DNA of 64,000 nucleotides, taken from contig NZ_QRDQ01000008.1 of NCBI RefSeq assembly GCF_003385895.1, forward strand, positions 988,354 through 1,052,353, written 5' to 3'. Source of the stretch: Flavobacterium cutihirudinis. GTDB taxonomy: Bacteria > Bacteroidota > Bacteroidia > Flavobacteriales > Flavobacteriaceae. The position numbers and the translations under genes were made by a program. This document shows positions 60,708 through 64,000 of this stretch, one piece after another. Position 1 is the first letter of the stretch; each line of letters starts with the position of its first letter. The notes below the pieces were generated by a model that was not told the origin of the DNA, ran no database searches, and was given only the letters and a program-made list of their open reading frames with translations.

Positions 60708-61676
60708 TTAAGAATGTTGTGCTTTAAAAGCTTTTAATTTCTCAGTTAATTGAGGTACAATTTCGAATGCATCACCAACAATTCCGTAGTCAGCCACTTT
60801 AAAGAAAGGAGCTTCTGGGTCGTTGTTAATTACTACTTTTACTTTTGAAGAGTTGATTCCGGCAATGTGCTGGATTGCTCCAGAAATTCCTATTGCAATG
60901 TAAAGGTTTGTTGCAACTGGTTTTCCTGTTTGTCCAACGTGCTCGCTGTGAGGTCTCCATCCTAAGTCAGAAACTGGTTTAGAACATGCTGTTGCAGCGC
61001 CTAAAACTTCGGCTAAATTTTCAACTAATCCCCAGTTTTCCGGACCTTTCAATCCGCGTCCGCCAGAAACTACGATATCAGCATCAGCGATAGAAACTTT
61101 TCCAGTTACTTTTTCAACAGATTCTACTTTTACACCAAAATCATTATCTCCAATTGATGGATTAAAATCTTCTGCGGCAGCAGCTCCTGCGCTTTCAAAA
61201 ATTCCGTAAGAGTTTTTAGCTAAACCAAGAACTTTTACATCGGTATCGATTTGTGTAATGTTGAAAGCTTTGTTTGAGAAAGCATTTCTTTTTACTTGGA
61301 AAGGAGAAGTGCTAACTGGTAATCCTACAACATTTGATGCAAAACCAGCATTTAAAGCTACGGCAACTAATGATGAAAGATAAATACTATCTGTTGTAGA
61401 AGAAAGTAAAACTACTTTTGTTCCTTCTTTTTCAGCAGCTTGTTTGATTACATCGGCGTAAGCCTTAGCAGTAAAACCAGCTAATTTATCGTTGTTTACT
61501 TTTAAAACTTTATCAACTCCGTATTTGCCTAATTCGCTTACGTCGCTGATGTTTACAGTCAAAGCTGTAACAGTTGTTCCTAATGATTCAGCTACTTTTT
61601 TAGCGTAAGAAGCTAATTCGAAAGCAACTTTTTTAAATTTTCCTTCTGCAGATTCTGCATATATTAATATTGACAT
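60708..61676 (-). CDS. etfA: electron transfer flavoprotein subunit alpha
   Basis: The FAD-binding large subunit of ETF, which takes electrons from acyl-CoA dehydrogenases and passes them to the quinone pool. The 322 residues have the N-terminal domain (ILIYAESAEGKFKKVAFELASYAKK) and the C-terminal FAD domain (DIVVSGGRGLKGPENWGLVENLA, GRPHSEHVGQTG-like WRPHSEHVGQTGKPVATNLYIAIGISGAIQH). It follows etfB after a 74-nt spacer with reiterated CAG words and ends at a terminator. Confidence 0.96.
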   Translation of the reverse strand: MSILIYAESAEGKFKKVAFELASYAKKVAESLGTTVTALTVNISDVSELGKYGVDKVLKVNNDKLAGFTAKAYADVIKQAAEKEGTKVVLLSSTTDSIYLSSLVAVALNAGFASNVVGLPVSTSPFQVKRNAFSNKAFNITQIDTDVKVLGLAKNSYGIFESAGAAAAEDFNPSIGDNDFGVKVESVEKVTGKVSIADADIVVSGGRGLKGPENWGLVENLAEVLGAATACSKPVSDLGWRPHSEHVGQTGKPVATNLYIAIGISGAIQHIAGINSSKVKVVINNDPEAPFFKVADYGIVGDAFEIVPQLTEKLKAFKAQHS

Positions 61677-61689
61677 AATTTTTTGTTTA

Positions 61690-61746
61690 AAAGTTTAAAG
61701 TTTCAGGTTTCAAGTTTTGCAAACTGAAAACTGCGACTGAATACTG
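61690..61746. repeat. word-repeat spacer between etfB and etfA
   Basis: The spacer repeats GTTTAAA, GTTTCAGGTTTCAAG, AAACTGAAAACTG and CTGAATACTG, mixing the words seen in the rpoD and fba-accD spacers. A small AGTTT-TGC-AAACT hairpin is at 61713-61725. Confidence 0.55.
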
Positions 61747-61750
61747 ATTA

Positions 61751-62497
61751 CTAGATTACTTTCGCTTCGTTGTGTAATAAATTGATTAACTCATCTAAAT
61801 TATCAGGAGAAACTAATTTTACTGCTGATTTTGGAGCTGGTTTTTCAAATTTCACCGCTTTAGTATTTACAGGAGCATCAACTGGCTCAAGAATAGTCAA
61901 AGCTTTAGTTCTTGCCGTCATGATTCCTCTCATGTTTGGAATACGTAAATCTTTTTCTTCAACAAGACCTTTTTGACCGCCAATAATTAAAGGAAGAGTA
62001 GTGCTTACCGTTTCTTTTCCGCCGTCGATTTCACGAACTGCTTTTACATTATTTCCGTCAACTGTTAAAGCTGTACAAGAGTTTAAGAAGTTAGAACCTA
62101 AAATTCCTGCAATCATTCCTGGAACCATTCCTCCGTTGTAGTCTAAAGATTCTTTTCCTGCAATTACAAGATCGTAACCACCGTTTTTAATTACTTCAGC
62201 TAATTGTTTTGCAACAAAAAATCCGTCAGTTGGGTTAGCGTTTACACGAATTGCTTCGTTTGCGCCAATTGCTAGTGCTTTACGCAAAGTTGGTTCAGTA
62301 TCAGGACCTCCAACGTTAACAACAGTTACAGTTGCCGCTTGTTGTTCTTGAAACCAAATTGCACGTGTTAAACCAAATTCGTCATTTGGATTTATTACAT
62401 ATTGAACACCATTGGTATCAAATTCTGAATCACCATTGGAGAAGTTAATTTTTGAAGTAGTATCAGGCACATGGCTGATGCAAACCAATATTTTCAT
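61751..62497 (-). CDS. etfB: electron transfer flavoprotein subunit beta
   Basis: The AMP-binding small subunit of ETF. The 248 residues show MKILVCISHVPDT, VINPNDEFGLTRAI, DLVIAGKESLDYNGGMVPGMIA and ADP/AMP-loop residues. I start at the ATG at 62495-62497 (MKILVCISHV), the family's usual N-terminus; the longer frame adds 12 residues of leader. A -7-like TAAATTTG is at 62538-62531 on the minus strand. The gene heads the etfB-etfA operon and is divergent from the pyruvate dehydrogenase gene. Confidence 0.96.
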   Translation of the reverse strand: MKILVCISHVPDTTSKINFSNGDSEFDTNGVQYVINPNDEFGLTRAIWFQEQQAATVTVVNVGGPDTEPTLRKALAIGANEAIRVNANPTDGFFVAKQLAEVIKNGGYDLVIAGKESLDYNGGMVPGMIAGILGSNFLNSCTALTVDGNNVKAVREIDGGKETVSTTLPLIIGGQKGLVEEKDLRIPNMRGIMTARTKALTILEPVDAPVNTKAVKFEKPAPKSAVKLVSPDNLDELINLLHNEAKVI

Positions 62498-62989
62498 AAG
62501 TATATATTTTGAATTTGTAATATGCTTTGACAAATTTAGAAATTAAAATTGGAATAATATACTATGCATGCATAATATTTTTTAAAAACTATTACGTTTT
62601 CGAAGATTATGAAATTTGAAGCTCTTTTTAGTATATTGCAGAAATAAAAATTCAGCTATTTTATCTGATTCTTAGGAATTTCGTAATCTGACTAGCTTGC
62701 AGGACTGTTAAAATTGGTTAAGATTTATACTAGATTTTGATTTGTTCCGTTTTAAAGAAGCCAAATTGAAAATCAGAATTACACAAAAAGTCCAGTATTT
62801 GTATAAAAAGTGTTTTTTAGAATGTAATTGTTGTAATTATATCGATTTCGTTAACATCGCGATAGGTTTTAAAAAGTCAAAAGGGATAGAAGAGGAGAAA
62901 GTTCCTGCGATTTTAAACTTAATTTATGCTTTTAAGTGATTTAAAATATTTATTTTTGCTCTTCAGAAAATTCAACATACAATATAAAT
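62498..62989. promoter_or_regulatory. divergent control region between etfB and the PDH E1 beta gene
   Basis: This 492-bp gap has TAAATTTG on the minus strand (62538-62531) for etfB, and TATTTTTG on the plus strand (62951-62958), about 32 nt before the PDH start. A TATGCATGCATA palindrome is at 62563-62574. A 65-codon frame at 62742-62939 starts with TTG and has no family features, so I do not call it a gene. The rest shows nothing I can name. Confidence 0.45.
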
Positions 62990-63967
62990 ATGAGAACAAT
63001 ACAATTTAGAGAGGCCATTTGCGAAGCGATGAGCGAAGAAATGCGTCACGATGAATCCATATATTTAATGGGCGAAGAAGTTGCAGAATACAACGGAGCA
63101 TATAAAGCTTCAAAAGGAATGCTTGCTGAATTTGGCGAAAAAAGAGTAATCGATACTCCAATTGCTGAGCTTGGTTTTACAGGAATTGCAGTAGGTTCTG
63201 CAATGAATGGTAACAGACCGATTGTAGAATATATGACTTTCAACTTCTGTTTAGTTGGTATTGATCAAATTATAAATAATGCTGCTAAAATGCGCCAAAT
63301 GACAGGTGGACAATTTAATGTGCCAATCGTTTTCCGCGGACCAACTGCTTCTGCAGGTCAATTAGGAGCAACTCACTCTCAAGCTTTAGAAAACTGGTTT
63401 GCAAATACTCCAGGTCTTAAAGTTGTTGTGCCTTCAACTCCTTATGATGCAAAAGGACTTTTGAAATCTGCGATTCGTGATAACGATCCAGTAATTTTCA
63501 TGGAATCTGAGCAAATGTATGGTGATAAAGGGGAAGTGCCAGACGGAGAATATACAATTCCATTGGGAGTTGCTGATGTTAAGCGTGAAGGAAAAGACGT
63601 AACTATTGTTTCTTTCGGAAAAATCATCAAAGAAGCTTTTATTGCTGCTGATGAATTAGCTAAAGAAGGTATTTCTTGTGAGATTATCGATTTAAGAACA
63701 GTTCGTCCTATGGATAAAGATGCAATTCTTACATCTGTTAAAAAGACAAACCGTTTAGTAATCCTTGAAGAAGCTTGGCCATTCGCAAGTATTTCTTCTG
63801 AAATTACGTATATCGTTCAGGAACAAGCATTTGATTTTCTTGATGCTCCAATTCAGCGTATCACAACTGCTGATACTCCTGCGCCTTACTCTCCTGTATT
63901 GCTAAAAGACTGGTTGCCAAATGCTGGTGATGTAGTAAAAGCAGTAAAGAAAGTAATGTACAAATAA
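62990..63967 (+). CDS. pdhB: pyruvate dehydrogenase E1 component subunit beta
   Basis: The beta subunit of the thiamine-diphosphate-dependent alpha2beta2 E1 enzyme, which decarboxylates pyruvate for acetyl-CoA synthesis. The 325 residues have the transketolase-like pyrimidine domain (GEEVAEYNGAYKASKGML, RVIDTPIAELGFTGIAVG with the catalytic Glu, and EYMTFNFCL) and the C-terminal transketolase domain (IIDLRTVRPMDKDAIL, LEEAWPFASISSEI). The sequence fits PDH better than the branched-chain enzyme. The gene for the alpha subunit is not adjacent here. The frame closes 33 nt before the window ends. Confidence 0.93.
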   Translation: MRTIQFREAICEAMSEEMRHDESIYLMGEEVAEYNGAYKASKGMLAEFGEKRVIDTPIAELGFTGIAVGSAMNGNRPIVEYMTFNFCLVGIDQIINNAAKMRQMTGGQFNVPIVFRGPTASAGQLGATHSQALENWFANTPGLKVVVPSTPYDAKGLLKSAIRDNDPVIFMESEQMYGDKGEVPDGEYTIPLGVADVKREGKDVTIVSFGKIIKEAFIAADELAKEGISCEIIDLRTVRPMDKDAILTSVKKTNRLVILEEAWPFASISSEITYIVQEQAFDFLDAPIQRITTADTPAPYSPVLLKDWLPNAGDVVKAVKKVMYK

Positions 63968-64000
63968 AAAAATCAACAATACTTATAAAACTTCATCAGT

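Noticed and set aside
62742..62939. 65-codon plus-strand frame upstream of the PDH E1 beta gene
   Set aside because: It starts with TTG, has no recognisable domain or targeting signal, and lies in a divergent promoter region; it is most likely chance.

Overview
The window comes from a low-GC member of the Bacteroidota, almost certainly a Flavobacterium or close relative. Supporting signs are candidate TTG-N19-TAnnTTTG promoters with few Shine-Dalgarno sequences, a PorT-type type IX secretion gene, a TamL-like outer-membrane lipoprotein, a flavobacterial exosortase (XrtF) pair, DUF4249/TonB-receptor genes, an HMG-CoA reductase and a sigma-ABfr-like primary sigma factor. About sixty protein genes fill the window. 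I saw no rRNA, tRNA, CRISPR array, prophage or insertion sequence, so this is core chromosome with a few lineage-specific accessory loci.

Left part (1-18.2 kb): HMG-CoA reductase diverges from a peptide-utilisation run of dipeptidyl peptidase IV, two POT-family peptide transporters and two thioredoxin-like secreted proteins, the second of which has lost its CxxC. Facing them is a minus-strand run surE, small membrane protein, lpxB, NlpC/P60 lipoprotein, comEC. Then come a Prc-like S41 protease, a secreted NUC1 nuclease, rpe and the primary sigma factor gene.

Accessory centre (18.2-39.4 kb): a minus-strand operon holds an unknown secreted protein, an STN-type TonB-dependent receptor, two DUF4249 lipoproteins and an MG2/plug-like secreted protein. 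Next are a TPR sensor kinase with a LytTR regulator, and rpsO-pnp. After these come a TonB-domain protein with a truncated paralogue, and a GAF/fRMsr protein. The plus strand then carries the XrtF exosortase pair, followed by a cysteine-rich cluster that looks metal-related (HYC_CC_PP protein, TonB receptor, HMA-domain protein), and a DedA protein.

Right part (39.4-64 kb): cell shape and envelope (mreB-mreC-mreD-mrdA-rodA), purH, an ABC permease, an FIH-like JmjC protein, accD, fba, tamL, an rRNA/tRNA methyltransferase, ubiE/menG-porT, folA and thyA with a lone CBM48 protein between them, a bifunctional nuclease, etfB-etfA, and the pyruvate dehydrogenase E1 beta gene.

The most unusual non-coding signal is a set of intergenic palindromes built from reiterated 6-11 nt words. 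They lie between co-directional housekeeping genes, with other probable interspersed elements near rpe and accD. Further candidates are a paired direct repeat in a 584-bp gene-free region upstream of ubiE, a 21-bp-spaced direct repeat next to the LytTR gene, an 18-bp perfect hairpin between mreB and mreC, and a CAA-loop hairpin in the pnp leader.
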